A stretch of DNA of 64,000 nucleotides from Maribacter aquimaris (GCF_014596745.1 NZ_JABTCF010000005.1:124001-188000); one strand, 5' to 3'; numbered from the stretch's first letter, positions 16,812 to 27,053 are shown. Translations and numbers: made by a program. The notes: generated by a model from the letters alone, not told the origin.

Positions 16812-18172
16812 GAACTATATTTTATAAAAAAATAAATTACCGATAAGGCTGAATAAAGGGCTATGGACGAATAAGAATAATACATTCTCTTCCTTTTCGG
16901 TAACATGTGCCTAATGTTCAGGTAAAGAATAAAGATCAACGGATAAATACAGAGAATCCTACGGGTATTCATTTCCGATGAATTTCCCAATAGAAAAACC
17001 AAGGCGATTACCAACATCACTATATTTTCTTTGGACAAATGTTTTCTAACCTTCTTATTGGTAAAAGCAAAAGTCATGAACAAAAACAGACACGACCAGA
17101 AAATGGCCCCACAGCATTCTATCAAGGAAATAATATATTCAAAGCTTGTTTCCGAAACCAAAAATTTCCCCCAGGCAGGAAAAGGCATTATTTGAGAAAA
17201 AAAAGTGACAGCAAGTTGCTTTAGACCTACGGGCAACTCATATAGCATTGCGCCTAATCCACCCCCTAAGTTCTCCTCGGTATAGCTGGAATAACTTTCA
17301 AAAGATTTTAAGGTAGCTTCAATTGAAGTGACCAAGAAGTTTAGAATCATCCCAAACACCGCAACACCTACAAAAATAAAACTTGTCAAAAGGAATTTAT
17401 AATTTCGATGTTTTTTGCCCCTGAAATAAAAATAATATACGGGCATGAAAAAGCTAAACAACCCCATCTCCAACCTAAACTCCAAAGTGACAATTATGAG
17501 GGGAATAAATAACAAGAGCCTTTTTATGGTAAACCGGGTGTGCATCATATAAATGCCTATGGCATACAACAAGGCTATATGAACATCCCTTAAGATCCAC
17601 GGGGCATAAAAAAACAAAGGTGAAAAAAAGGCAAATAGCAGTGCAAATTTTAATGCCTCGGACCGGTAGGTGTGAAATCGAATGGTTTTGTATAGAAACA
17701 AATTTAAAATCATAGCCATAAAACCAACATGCAAGGATTGCAGAAGAATACTATTGCCATCAAAATATTTATTGGCAACAAAGCCAATGAGGCCAAAAAT
17801 AAAATATGCCCCTTCATTTTCCTCATGAATTCGCAGGATAAAACAGTCCTGAAAAATTTGGGATAAACCAGTGCCTTTACCTAAGGTTTCACCCACTTCA
17901 AAAAAGAGTGTTTGATCTGGAAATAAAAAAAAATCATTGATGGCGTTATAATCCAAATAAGACACCAAGGAAAACAACACATAAGCCACATAGGATGAAA
18001 AGAATATTTTCAACAAGTTCAACCTATCCCTTCTGTTGCCTTTGGTTAGCCAAAAACTGATTCCCGTACCAAGCGTAACAAAATATAGCAAGGATGTGGC
18101 AATGGAGGTACTGCCCGTTAGAACGATGACCCCAGCCGACACTAAAACCGCTAATAATATTAATATCACCAT
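16808..18172 (-). CDS. polytopic membrane protein, probable Wzy-type O-unit polymerase
   Basis: 454 residues and about ten to twelve hydrophobic segments, with a larger loop around 290-330. No sequence motif proves the role. Wzy polymerases are diverse, and this is the only large non-flippase membrane protein in a locus that otherwise lacks one, so the assignment rests on context. Start is ATG 18172; a TTG one codon earlier is less likely. It overlaps the following GT4 by four bases and begins 15 bases after the preceding GT4. Confidence 0.7.
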   Translation of the reverse strand: MVILILLAVLVSAGVIVLTGSTSIATSLLYFVTLGTGISFWLTKGNRRDRLNLLKIFFSSYVAYVLFSLVSYLDYNAINDFFLFPDQTLFFEVGETLGKGTGLSQIFQDCFILRIHEENEGAYFIFGLIGFVANKYFDGNSILLQSLHVGFMAMILNLFLYKTIRFHTYRSEALKFALLFAFFSPLFFYAPWILRDVHIALLYAIGIYMMHTRFTIKRLLLFIPLIIVTLEFRLEMGLFSFFMPVYYFYFRGKKHRNYKFLLTSFIFVGVAVFGMILNFLVTSIEATLKSFESYSSYTEENLGGGLGAMLYELPVGLKQLAVTFFSQIMPFPAWGKFLVSETSFEYIISLIECCGAIFWSCLFLFMTFAFTNKKVRKHLSKENIVMLVIALVFLLGNSSEMNTRRILCIYPLIFILYLNIRHMLPKRKRMYYSYSSIALYSALSVIYFFIKYSS

Positions 18173-18187
18173 CAAAGGATTGTATTA

Positions 18188-19270
18188 TTACTTCTTTATT
18201 ACTTCTTTAAAAATTTCCCGCCATTGTCTTACTATGTTATCTGGAAGAAATTTTTTTACATGTTTTAAAGCTTTGGCAGAAAGTTCCAATCTCAATTGTT
18301 CATCATTTATTAGTCTAATTATGGCATTTTCTAACTCTTTTAGGTTTTGGTTTTCCACCAAAAGACCACTTTCATCGTTAACAATAATCTCCCGTGGCCC
18401 TGATATACAATCAAAACTAATACAACCACAGCCTTGCGACATTGCTTCAATGAGTACCATGGGCAAACCTTCAAATCTGGACGATAATACAAAAATCGAT
18501 GTTTCTCTCAATACCCTATCAATATTTGGCTGAAACCCAATAAAATTAATCCGAGTCTCAACATTATTTTTTACACATAATTCAAAGAGATAATCAAAGT
18601 TGTTTTGGCTACCCTTACCTGCTATTTCCAGAGTCCATTCTGGATAGTTTGCAGCTATTTTCCCCCAGACACGAATTAAGTTATCAAAGCCTTTATGTTT
18701 CCATCGATCTAGACTTCCTACAGCAAGAATATTTTTTTTGCGCGATGTTTGTCCATTATAAATTGGAAAGGAAAGAGGATTATGAATTACAACCTTAGAA
18801 GGTAACTTGGTTCCAAGAAAATCATAATCGTGATGTGTAAGTATAATTAGCTTTCTTGCTAATCTACTAATCCAAAACCGCATAATATATTCTGAAAAAG
18901 TATGACGTCTATGAAGCGTATTATGTTCCGATGCTATGACGGGAATTTTCATACCTAGTGTTGCTATAAGCACAAAAGAGTTCATTTCGTACATAAAAGA
19001 AATTATGATATCCGGATGCACCTCTTTGGATATCTTTTGTATTCTTTTAAGTATTTTAATTCTATTTTGAAGAGGGGTTGGGCTGCCTTCTTCTGAAGGG
19101 TATAGGTCATGTAAATTTATACAAGATTCTAATTTATAAGCAAACGGAATTTTAGTATCGGTAGCCAAATGTATTTCATCATTGGAAGTCGCTAATTGAT
19201 TGCACAACGTCGCCATTACACGCTCCGCACCACCACCATTTAAAGATGAAATAAAAAACAATAACCTCAT
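18188..19270 (-). CDS. family 4 glycosyltransferase
   Basis: 360 residues, GT-B fold. LLFFISSLNGGGAERV opens the acceptor domain, NILAVGSLDRWKHKG starts the donor domain (VGSL then Lys), and SRFEGLPMVLIEAMSQG is the Glu-X7-Glu donor site. Resembles transferases adding GalNAc or related sugars (the GPI-like N-acetylgalactosaminyl group), but specificity is not certain. ATGA overlap with the flippase gene upstream. Confidence 0.93.
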   Translation of the reverse strand: MRLLFFISSLNGGGAERVMATLCNQLATSNDEIHLATDTKIPFAYKLESCINLHDLYPSEEGSPTPLQNRIKILKRIQKISKEVHPDIIISFMYEMNSFVLIATLGMKIPVIASEHNTLHRRHTFSEYIMRFWISRLARKLIILTHHDYDFLGTKLPSKVVIHNPLSFPIYNGQTSRKKNILAVGSLDRWKHKGFDNLIRVWGKIAANYPEWTLEIAGKGSQNNFDYLFELCVKNNVETRINFIGFQPNIDRVLRETSIFVLSSRFEGLPMVLIEAMSQGCGCISFDCISGPREIIVNDESGLLVENQNLKELENAIIRLINDEQLRLELSAKALKHVKKFLPDNIVRQWREIFKEVIKK

Positions 19271-20805
19271 CTCTTTTTAATTTTTAACTTAAATTTTTCC
19301 ATACTCTTCATTGCCTTATTTCTTTCTGATTTATTTAAGCCAATACCCCAAAATAAAAAAACTATAAAAATAACAATAATCAATATAGAGATGATCGTGG
19401 TACTTAAAGAGTTTGATAACGTTAATAAATAATATACTAGAGGAATGGTAGAAAGAACCACCAAAACACAAGGCAATATAACGTTGGTAAAATAGCTCTT
19501 GATATCGAAATTCGCAACTTTATTGGCTAATAGTAAAAGGCAAATTAAATTTATAATTTCCACAACAATCATAACATTAAAGACTACAGAGAACTCCAAT
19601 CCAAGTTTAAGTAAAAAATAGGAAAGCGGTAAATTCAAGAGCAGAATTCCACTATCGATTAATTGATATTTTTTAATCTTTCCCGTAGCCTTGAATAGGG
19701 TGTCCAAAGGACCATGAAACACGCGTATTAATACAAAAACTAGAATAAGACGAACAAAGATAAGGGTGTGTTCTGGAATAATTTCAAGCCATAACTTTAA
19801 AATTATATCCGCATAAACTAAAACCGGTAAAGTAATGGCAAACAAAAGGAAAAAGGAAATTTTGGAACTAAAAAAGATTAAATCCATGACAGGTTTATAC
19901 TTTTTTTCGGCGTATTGTTTAATTATTTGGGGATTGATCGCCATCATCATGGTACTAGTGACTTGCGTACTTACATTTCTAACTTGATAAGCAACTGCGC
20001 GAGCTGCATTAATAGGAGTACCTCCAAAAATATTAAGTAATATATTGGTTCCCTCATTCGTTAATACAAAGGCAGAATTTCCGAGAAAATTCCATCCAGC
20101 AAAACTTCCCATTTCCTTGAACAACTTGGGATCCCAAAACAATTTAAATTTACATTCCCTAAAATTCCTTTTACAGTACCAAGAACTCAAAAATCTAATA
20201 ATCAGTGACACCAATAGTACTAAGAAGCTATATAATACTAGTGGATTATTGACGACGCTATATGATAACACTAAAATAACCCCAATCTTTAGAAGAACAT
20301 CGAGGATAGATAAATAAGCATAAACATCCATTTTTTCATTCGCAATTATAACAGCGTCAAAAGGAATGGTCAAAAGGGTAACCAACGAAGTCAATATAGA
20401 AAATTGATAAACCAAATTGGCAGAAGATAATCTTTCCGGATTAATCACTAATTTATTATTGACAAACCAGAGACCTACTGTTTCCGCGAGAATTAAAAGC
20501 AACAGTGCTAAAATCAAGTGAATTATAATACTTTTATTAAAAATTCTGTTTAGGCCTTCTTCATTTTTTCTGCCCATCTCAAAATTGAGAAACCGTTGCG
20601 TCGCCGAAGCAAAGCTACCTCTTAATGAAGTGAACATGGCCACAACCCCTCCCACAATGTTATATATTCCAAAGTCTTCTACCCCTAATTCCTTAAGCAG
20701 AATACGCGTCATAAAAAAAGCAACACCCATCATTAAAAGCATCCGGACGTATAACATCACGGTGTTTTTGGCTATTCTTTTATTGTTTGAATGGTTATTG
20801 TCCAT
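19267..20805 (-). CDS. Wzx-type polysaccharide flippase (MATE/PST family)
   Basis: 512 residues with about 12 to 14 hydrophobic segments. The N-terminal pattern (NTVMLYVRMLLMMG followed by FGIYNIVGG) and the conserved ATQRFLNFEMG stretch are typical of Bacteroidota O-antigen and capsule translocases. It would flip undecaprenyl-linked repeat units to the periplasmic face, feeding the polymerase encoded at 16808. Start ATG 20805. A 225-base gap with an imperfect inverted repeat (20894-20911 and 20954-20966) separates it from the acetyltransferase, so a promoter may lie there. Confidence 0.92.
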   Translation of the reverse strand: MDNNHSNNKRIAKNTVMLYVRMLLMMGVAFFMTRILLKELGVEDFGIYNIVGGVVAMFTSLRGSFASATQRFLNFEMGRKNEEGLNRIFNKSIIIHLILALLLLILAETVGLWFVNNKLVINPERLSSANLVYQFSILTSLVTLLTIPFDAVIIANEKMDVYAYLSILDVLLKIGVILVLSYSVVNNPLVLYSFLVLLVSLIIRFLSSWYCKRNFRECKFKLFWDPKLFKEMGSFAGWNFLGNSAFVLTNEGTNILLNIFGGTPINAARAVAYQVRNVSTQVTSTMMMAINPQIIKQYAEKKYKPVMDLIFFSSKISFFLLFAITLPVLVYADIILKLWLEIIPEHTLIFVRLILVFVLIRVFHGPLDTLFKATGKIKKYQLIDSGILLLNLPLSYFLLKLGLEFSVVFNVMIVVEIINLICLLLLANKVANFDIKSYFTNVILPCVLVVLSTIPLVYYLLTLSNSLSTTIISILIIVIFIVFLFWGIGLNKSERNKAMKSMEKFKLKIKKR

Positions 20806-21030
20806 AAATTCACTTCCCTATTCCAAATTTTAAAATTCAGGCTGCCGATTCAGTGGAATCTTCACTTACTCCTAATTTTACCAAAAAATATTGTTCCTGA
20901 CCTGTAAATTGAATATAGTATGTGCTTTTCTTAATTTGATATTTTCTCTACCATTTACAGGAACAAGAAGCGTGCAATATCTTTAGAATTTTCTCGATTC
21001 AGTTATTATTCCTATAAATTACCATAAGCC

Positions 21031-21573
21031 TTATTGTTTTCGAATATGATTTATATATCCTTCTGTAGGATTGTCCCTGGCTAATATTTTAGCAGGATTT
21101 CCTATAACAAGTGAATTATCAGGCACACTTTTATTAACAAATGTATTGGGAGCGATTAAAACATTATTCCCAATGTTAATATGCCCTACTATAACAGAAC
21201 CTGTGCCTATCCAAACATAATTACCAATTGTCGGGTAACCTTTTAATTTACCTCTATTCGCTTTTCCAATTGTTGTGCCATGAGCTATATTACAATTCTT
21301 TCCGATTTCAGCTTTTCCGTTAATAACAATTGTGCCAAAATGACCAATATAAAATCCTTCTCCAATTTTTGTATTCACAGGTATTTGGAATCCATATTTG
21401 TGGCTATATCTTTGAACGAGTAATCTGTAAAATATCCCGAAAGGCGATTTCTTTCTGTATTTAGAAGCCTTCCGTAAAAAGTACATGTATTTAAACCCCG
21501 GCACTCTTAACCCCTTTAAAACAGAGGTTTGACTGTCATATCTATACAAATCTGCTTTTATAATATTCTTCAT
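21031..21573 (-). CDS. serine O-acetyltransferase-like hexapeptide acyltransferase
   Basis: 180 residues. The C-terminal half is a left-handed beta-helix of hexapeptide repeats (GEGFYIGHFG, IGKNCNIAHGTTIGK, IGNYVWIGTGSVIVG, IGNNVLIAPNTFVNK). It resembles CysE/WbbJ-like enzymes and, in this locus, most likely acetylates a sugar of the polysaccharide rather than serine. It starts 27 bases after the UDP-sugar dehydrogenase stop, in the same operon. Confidence 0.87.
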   Translation of the reverse strand: MKNIIKADLYRYDSQTSVLKGLRVPGFKYMYFLRKASKYRKKSPFGIFYRLLVQRYSHKYGFQIPVNTKIGEGFYIGHFGTIVINGKAEIGKNCNIAHGTTIGKANRGKLKGYPTIGNYVWIGTGSVIVGHINIGNNVLIAPNTFVNKSVPDNSLVIGNPAKILARDNPTEGYINHIRKQ

Positions 21574-21600
21574 TTACGCAAATAAGCCAATTTTCACTCC

Positions 21601-22944
21601 TTATAATTTACCATCTACCTTATTCCTTAAAACACCTTTTACATCGTACACCACAGTGTCCTTGTTTTTTAAGGGTTCTAGATCCAAATCCATAAATTGT
21701 TTATGGGCCACAGCGAGGATTATGGCATCGAATTGCCCATCCGGCACATTTTGGGTGGTAACCAGCCCATATTCGCGGCTCACTTCTTCGGGTTTTGCCC
21801 ATGGATCATAAATGGTTACCACGGTATCAAAATCACGTAATTGCGCTACCACATCCACCACCTTCGTATTTCTTACATCGGGGCAATTTTCCTTAAAAGT
21901 AATGCCCAACACCAATATCTTGGAACCTTTTACTTTTTTATCGGCCTTGACCAATAGTTTAATAACCTCATGGGCTACATGTCCCCCCATGGAATCGTTT
22001 ATTCGTCTACCTGCCAAAATTATTTCTGGATGATAGCCCAACTCCTGTGCCTTTTGCGCCAAATAATACGGATCCACACCAATACAATGCCCCCCTACAA
22101 GCCCGGGTTTAAAGGGTAGGAAATTCCATTTCGTCCCAGCCGCTTCCAAGACATCTTGAGTGTTTATGCCCATTAAGTTGAATATTTTGGCCAGTTCATT
22201 CACAAAGGCTATGTTGATATCCCGCTGTGAATTTTCAATTACCTTGGATGCTTCAGCAACCTTTATACTCGGTGCCAAATGGGTTCCTGCGGTTATTACC
22301 GATTTATACAAGCCATCAACGAGTTCACCTATTTCAGGCGTTGAGCCTGCGGTTACCTTTAAGATTTTATCCACCGTATGTTCCTTGTCCCCTGGGTTTA
22401 TCCTCTCCGGGGAATAGCCAGCAAAAAAATCCTTATTATACGTAAGTCCAGAAACCTCTTTCAATACGGGCACACATTCTTCTTCCGTTACCCCAGGGTA
22501 CACCGTGGATTCGTAAATAACCACATCGCCTTTCTTTAAGACCTTCCCCACCGTTTTGCTTGCTTGATATAGGGGGGTTAAATTGGGGCGGTTATTTTTA
22601 TCCACTGGGGTTGGAACGGTAACGATATAAATGTTACAGTCCGCAATATCTTCAACATTTGAGGAGCAATACAACCCAATTCCATTATGAGGATTTTCAT
22701 CCATAGCGGGCTGGGCAGTAGCCCCAACCACTTCAGCAACCATCTCGCCCTTTAGGGATGGAACAAGAACTTTCCTAAGCACTTCATCCGAAATCTCCAA
22801 GGTGCTGTCATGGCCATTATTCAACTGTGTTATCCTATCGACATTGATATCGAAGCCTACCACGGGATATTGGGTTGCAAAAAGTCTGGCCAATGGCAGC
22901 CCAACGTAACCTAACCCTATAATACCTATTTTAAATTGTGCCAT
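21601..22944 (-). CDS. nucleotide sugar dehydrogenase (UDP-HexNAc 6-dehydrogenase type, WbpA/TviB-like)
   Basis: 447 residues. The NAD-binding loop GIIGLGYVGLPLA begins near residue 6, the catalytic cysteine lies in GGHCIGVDPYYL (about 280), and the C-terminal UDP-binding domain has VLGITFKENCPDVRNTK. It oxidises C6 of a UDP-sugar in two NAD-linked steps; the sequence type (GLPLA, VPTPVDKNN, YSPERINPGD) is that of UDP-N-acetylglucosamine or galactosamine dehydrogenases. It therefore supplies an acidic HexNAcA residue for the polysaccharide. Start taken at ATG 22944 (MAQFKIGIIG); ATG 22977 would add 11 residues. Confidence 0.92.
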   Translation of the reverse strand: MAQFKIGIIGLGYVGLPLARLFATQYPVVGFDINVDRITQLNNGHDSTLEISDEVLRKVLVPSLKGEMVAEVVGATAQPAMDENPHNGIGLYCSSNVEDIADCNIYIVTVPTPVDKNNRPNLTPLYQASKTVGKVLKKGDVVIYESTVYPGVTEEECVPVLKEVSGLTYNKDFFAGYSPERINPGDKEHTVDKILKVTAGSTPEIGELVDGLYKSVITAGTHLAPSIKVAEASKVIENSQRDINIAFVNELAKIFNLMGINTQDVLEAAGTKWNFLPFKPGLVGGHCIGVDPYYLAQKAQELGYHPEIILAGRRINDSMGGHVAHEVIKLLVKADKKVKGSKILVLGITFKENCPDVRNTKVVDVVAQLRDFDTVVTIYDPWAKPEEVSREYGLVTTQNVPDGQFDAIILAVAHKQFMDLDLEPLKNKDTVVYDVKGVLRNKVDGKL

Positions 22945-23066
22945 ATCAGAATATTGTGTATTGTAACTTTTCCGCATTTAAGAACGAACCAAAAAACCAA
23001 TGATCATGCTTCTATCATATCCTGTACATCCATACCTTATACACCTGTTAATGAAGGGCAATGCCT

Positions 23067-24380
23067 TTAATTCGCCACCCTCTTTATCGGAATTTTGGGC
23101 TTTTCGGATTTTTTGATTTCGACGATGCCTTCTTCCCCCAACCGTATTTTCTTTGTCGCTATTTCCTTAGCAACCATCCCAGTTTCCTTAGGGCCCATAA
23201 AAACAGGTTTTAGTGTTTCCATACCACTAGTTCTAGTCTCTTGCCCCTCCCCTATTATTTTGCCTTGTTGGGTTTCCACTATTTTACCCACGATGTGCTT
23301 TTCAAAAAACCTTGAAAACGGTAAGAGGTAAACCAATGACCCGACCAAAACACTGATAAAGAGTTGCACATTAATGTACAGATCACCCATAAGCAGCACT
23401 AACTCGATAAGCAACACATTACTCACCGCGATATATATCGTCGCCTGAACATGGGAAAGTCCGACATCCAATAGGCGGTGATGGATATGGTTACGGTCGG
23501 CAACAAAAGGACTGCGCCCTTTGCGAATCCTTAGGATAAAAACACGTAAGGTATCGAACAACGGAAACGACATGACGGCCATAAGTAAAACCGGGGATTT
23601 AGCGAATACAAAAGACGTGCCCGCACTCTCGTTCATGCCCAAAAACCCGATCCCCAGATAGGTCAGCAGAAAACCGATAAACAAGGATCCCGAATCGCCC
23701 ATGAACAATTTTTGCGTCTTGGAAAAATTAAACCCTAAAAACCCGATGATGGCCCCGGTCAAGGCAAAGGAAACCATGGCCAAAAAGAGTGCTTCGTTCA
23801 AGGCAAAGAACACCCCGAAAAACAGACTTGCCACGATACCGGTGACACCCGCCAAACCATCGATACCATCGATAAGGTTATAGGCATTGACCATCAATAA
23901 AAAGACAAAAAAGGTAAAACCGACCGAAACCCAATAAGGCAGTTCCCCGATCCCCAAAAGTCCCTCAAAATCTTGAATCCGAAGATCCGTGGCAAAAATG
24001 ACGATCCCAGCCGCTATAAACTGGCCTATGAATTTTTTCCTTGGGGAAAGTAACACCAGGTCATCCTTGATCCCTAGGAACAACAGGATGATTGTAGCCC
24101 CCAAAACCGAAAGGAGCTTGACCAATTCGGGCCTTCCCAGCCCAACGCTAATTGCAAATAGGATCATGGTCAACGAAAATGCCAGGAACAAACCCACACC
24201 ACCCAAATTGGGCACTTCATGGGTGTGCGACCGCCGCCCTTCCGGCACATCGACCAGCCCTTTGGTCTGGGAAACATAAATGATTACGGGATACATACGG
24301 ATGCTTAACACCCAGGCTACAAAAGCAACCGCGGAAACAATGAAAAAAGTGTTCGAAAACAACGCTTCGATGTGGAACAT
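23067..24380 (-). CDS. WecA/MraY-family undecaprenyl-phosphate sugar-1-phosphate transferase
   Basis: 437 residues, about 11 membrane segments. The family motifs are present: NAYNLIDGIDGLAG, FMGDSGSLFIGF and DRNHIHHRL (the WecA-type HIHH rather than MraY type). It transfers a HexNAc-1-phosphate from UDP to undecaprenyl phosphate and so starts each repeat unit. A hydrophilic tail of about 75 residues, rich in Lys and Glu, follows the last membrane segment and is longer than usual. First gene of the exopolysaccharide locus on the minus strand; a candidate promoter with a palindrome lies 170-215 bases upstream. Confidence 0.93.
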   Translation of the reverse strand: MFHIEALFSNTFFIVSAVAFVAWVLSIRMYPVIIYVSQTKGLVDVPEGRRSHTHEVPNLGGVGLFLAFSLTMILFAISVGLGRPELVKLLSVLGATIILLFLGIKDDLVLLSPRKKFIGQFIAAGIVIFATDLRIQDFEGLLGIGELPYWVSVGFTFFVFLLMVNAYNLIDGIDGLAGVTGIVASLFFGVFFALNEALFLAMVSFALTGAIIGFLGFNFSKTQKLFMGDSGSLFIGFLLTYLGIGFLGMNESAGTSFVFAKSPVLLMAVMSFPLFDTLRVFILRIRKGRSPFVADRNHIHHRLLDVGLSHVQATIYIAVSNVLLIELVLLMGDLYINVQLFISVLVGSLVYLLPFSRFFEKHIVGKIVETQQGKIIGEGQETRTSGMETLKPVFMGPKETGMVAKEIATKKIRLGEEGIVEIKKSEKPKIPIKRVAN

Positions 24381-24549
24381 AAGGGTACTTTTTTATACTT
24401 TTTAGCCAATTATCCACAGCATCCGCGACGTCAACAAAATCGGTTGAAAAAATACGCATCGAATGTATTCCATATAACTAGATTAACTCGTTTTAATCGA
24501 CGAAAGGCATTAAAATGGGATAAACGTAAATAGGCCTATTCCTCTTCCT

Positions 24550-24595
24550 CAAACCTAAGACATTACCAGCACATTTCATTACGGAAATCCGTAAT
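24550..24595 (-). promoter_or_regulatory. candidate promoter with operator-like palindrome for the exopolysaccharide locus
   Basis: The 24381-24706 gap holds a near-perfect operator-like palindrome ATTACGGA-AA-TCCGTAAT at 24578-24595. On the minus strand a TAGGTTTG box (-7 consensus TAnnTTTG) lies 20 bases downstream at 24550-24557. The palindrome therefore covers the -33 region, as expected for an activator replacing a poor -33 element (no TTG there). The remaining leader of about 170 bases is long. I see no gene in this gap; a minus frame starting at 24459 overlaps the WecA-like gene out of frame and is rejected. Confidence 0.4.
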
Positions 24596-24706
24596 TACCC
24601 TGTTTTTATTTTTATATGAGGGTCATCACTTCCCTTTACGCTATTAGTTGAAAGAACCTGTTTTAGGAAGTACTTTTTTTTATACCAAAAAGAATTAGGG
24701 TCCACC

Positions 24707-26800
24707 TTATTTCACCGTGACCACCCCAACCTCGGCAAAAGACGTCTGATAATCATGCCCGGCCACTTTAATACCCCTTAGTTTGATATATCTACCCTGG
24801 GTAGGCTTGAACATTACTTTTTGTTCCGTACGATGGTTGACTATATTCGGGAATTCACCGCGAACAACCCTTTTCCAACTTCTGTTATCGGGACTCACAT
24901 AAAACTCAAAATTGGTAATGATGCCAAAAGGATAACGTTGTTGTATGGGCCAATAAGTGAACCCTTTTAGATTGTAGGTCTTACCGAGGTCAATGATGAC
25001 CTCCTGAATGGTAGAAACCCCATCGTCCGTCGCCCAGTATGTAATGGGATCGTCATCAAAGGCTTTGTACGCCTCGAACATATTCCCTGTGGTCGTATAT
25101 ACGATATTCCAATTCGATTTTGCGATATCGTACTCCTTCCTGGACACTTCGGTCCTGGCCTTGGTTTTGGAATCATAGGCGAAGTACTTGACGGTAGTGG
25201 GTTTGCTTACCCGAAATGGCTTTTTGTATTTGTTGGAGGAGATCGTAGGTTCCCTCCCATCCAGGGTATAATAGATTTCAACCTCCTCATCAGGGACCGT
25301 AAGACTTACCATCCCTTCCCGTGATCTTTTGATAACCGGGGGCGTCAATAAATTGGGAGCCCTATACAAGGCTATGTTCGAAAGGGCTATCGGTCCTTTT
25401 GCATCCATGATCTGTACCTTGATCTTATCCGCCTCAACGGTTTTGAACCTAAGGATACGCTTGTATCCTATGGTCGTCTGACCATCGATTTCGTGCCATT
25501 TGCCATCGATTTCTGCCGATACGATAAAATTCTTGATGCGTTGGCCCAAGGGAATATATTCCTGTAATAGGATACGGTTTACCTTCGTTGGGACATTGAA
25601 TTCCAAAATGATCGAAGCCCTGGAGACCCCATCATTGGTCGCCCAATAGGTCTCCGGATTCCCATCGTTTACATTGGCGGCCTTATATTCGCTTTTATCA
25701 CCCCGTTCATCGGTGGCCGTCAATTTGATTCCTTGGGCAAGTTCGGTGCCAAATTCCAGATCCAACCGCCGGCGAAAATCAATTAAGACCTCAACTTCGC
25801 TTTCATGTATCAATCCGCGCTTGTCTACCGGTAGGTTCAATAATAAGGAGGTGTTTCTTCCCACGGAATTGTAATAGATATCCAACAATTGGGGCAAGGT
25901 CTTTACCTGATGATCCTCGGCAGGATGATAGTACCACCCCGGACGCATGGAAACATCAGCCTCTGCGGGCAACCAATGTGTGCCATCCTCATGGCCAGAA
26001 CGCAATTCCATATAGCGGGGCCAACCGGGATACATTCCATCCCTACGCATAATACTCCAATTGGTTTCTTCGGCCCAACCCTGCTCGTTGCCTACCCAAC
26101 GTACATCCGGGCCTCCATCACTGAAAATCATGGCATTCGGTTGCAATTCACGTACAATGGCCACAGTCTTATCCCAGGCATAATACGTTTTATTATCGAC
26201 CTTACGCACCTCATTGGCACCGCCATAATATCCTAATCCCCCATTGGCACCATCGAACCAAACCTCAAAGACCTCTCCGTAATTGGTCAATAGTTCCCGA
26301 AGTTGTTCGTGAAAAACATCTATATATTCCAGCTTGCCGTAAGTGCTATGGTTCCTATCCCAAGGGGAAAGGTATACCCCGAATTTTAGTCCGTATTCCT
26401 TACAGGCTTCCGAAAGATCCTTGAGTACATCGCCCTTGCCATCCTTCCAAGGCGAATTCTTGACGGAGTGCTCCGTGGTCTTGGTAGGCCAAAGACAAAA
26501 CCCATCATGATGTTTGGCGGTAAGGATAATACCCTTCATACCGGCCTCCTTTACGACCTTGGCCCATTGCCGGGTATCCAATTCCGATGGATCGAACTGC
26601 TTAGGGGATTCACCCCCTGTACCCCACTCCATATTGGTAAAGGTATTCATGTTGAAATGGACAAAGGCATAATATTCCAACCCGTGCCAAGCCAATTGCC
26701 GTTCCGAAGGTAGAGGTCCTATAGATTCCGGTGATTCTATTTCATTGCAGGACTGGGCACAGACAAAGAGCGATAAAACCAATATTCTAAACCGTACCAT
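24707..26800 (-). CDS. alpha-L-fucosidase (GH29) lipoprotein with two F5/8-type carbohydrate-binding domains
   Basis: 697 residues with a lipoprotein signal (Cys18). The GH29 catalytic domain (about 30-345) has WFDGANGGLG carrying the expected nucleophile Asp and the conserved LTAKHHDGFCLWPTKTT strand. It is followed by a discoidin-like F5/8 type C domain (about 365-490, ETYWATNDG), a chitobiase C-terminal-like beta domain (about 505-570, YYTLDGREPT) and a second F5/8 domain (about 575-697, TYWATDDGVS). It cuts terminal alpha-L-fucose from algal or host glycans at the cell surface. No SusCD pair is next to it, so it is not part of a classic polysaccharide utilisation locus here. Confidence 0.92.
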   Translation of the reverse strand: MVRFRILVLSLFVCAQSCNEIESPESIGPLPSERQLAWHGLEYYAFVHFNMNTFTNMEWGTGGESPKQFDPSELDTRQWAKVVKEAGMKGIILTAKHHDGFCLWPTKTTEHSVKNSPWKDGKGDVLKDLSEACKEYGLKFGVYLSPWDRNHSTYGKLEYIDVFHEQLRELLTNYGEVFEVWFDGANGGLGYYGGANEVRKVDNKTYYAWDKTVAIVRELQPNAMIFSDGGPDVRWVGNEQGWAEETNWSIMRRDGMYPGWPRYMELRSGHEDGTHWLPAEADVSMRPGWYYHPAEDHQVKTLPQLLDIYYNSVGRNTSLLLNLPVDKRGLIHESEVEVLIDFRRRLDLEFGTELAQGIKLTATDERGDKSEYKAANVNDGNPETYWATNDGVSRASIILEFNVPTKVNRILLQEYIPLGQRIKNFIVSAEIDGKWHEIDGQTTIGYKRILRFKTVEADKIKVQIMDAKGPIALSNIALYRAPNLLTPPVIKRSREGMVSLTVPDEEVEIYYTLDGREPTISSNKYKKPFRVSKPTTVKYFAYDSKTKARTEVSRKEYDIAKSNWNIVYTTTGNMFEAYKAFDDDPITYWATDDGVSTIQEVIIDLGKTYNLKGFTYWPIQQRYPFGIITNFEFYVSPDNRSWKRVVRGEFPNIVNHRTEQKVMFKPTQGRYIKLRGIKVAGHDYQTSFAEVGVVTVK

Positions 26801-27053
26801 ATTCCCTGAAATATCTTGTGTAATCCGCCCCTACGTTATTCAACAAATGCTAAAACCAAATTTTCACATACCTAGGGAAGGCACTATTATGATTTCAATG
26901 TAATAAATTAATGTGAATTTTACACTTATAAAAGTCCATAATCCAATTCCCTTTGCCTTTTGGCTATAAGGAAATCCTAAAAACACAGGGGAACACTTCC
27001 CAATTGAAAACTTTGCCATAACTTTAATGTTCCAATTCTAATTAGCACATTAT

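Noticed and set aside
24217-24459. Minus frame of 80 residues starting at ATG 24459
   Set aside because: It overlaps the WecA-like gene in another frame and shows no family features; probably fortuitous.
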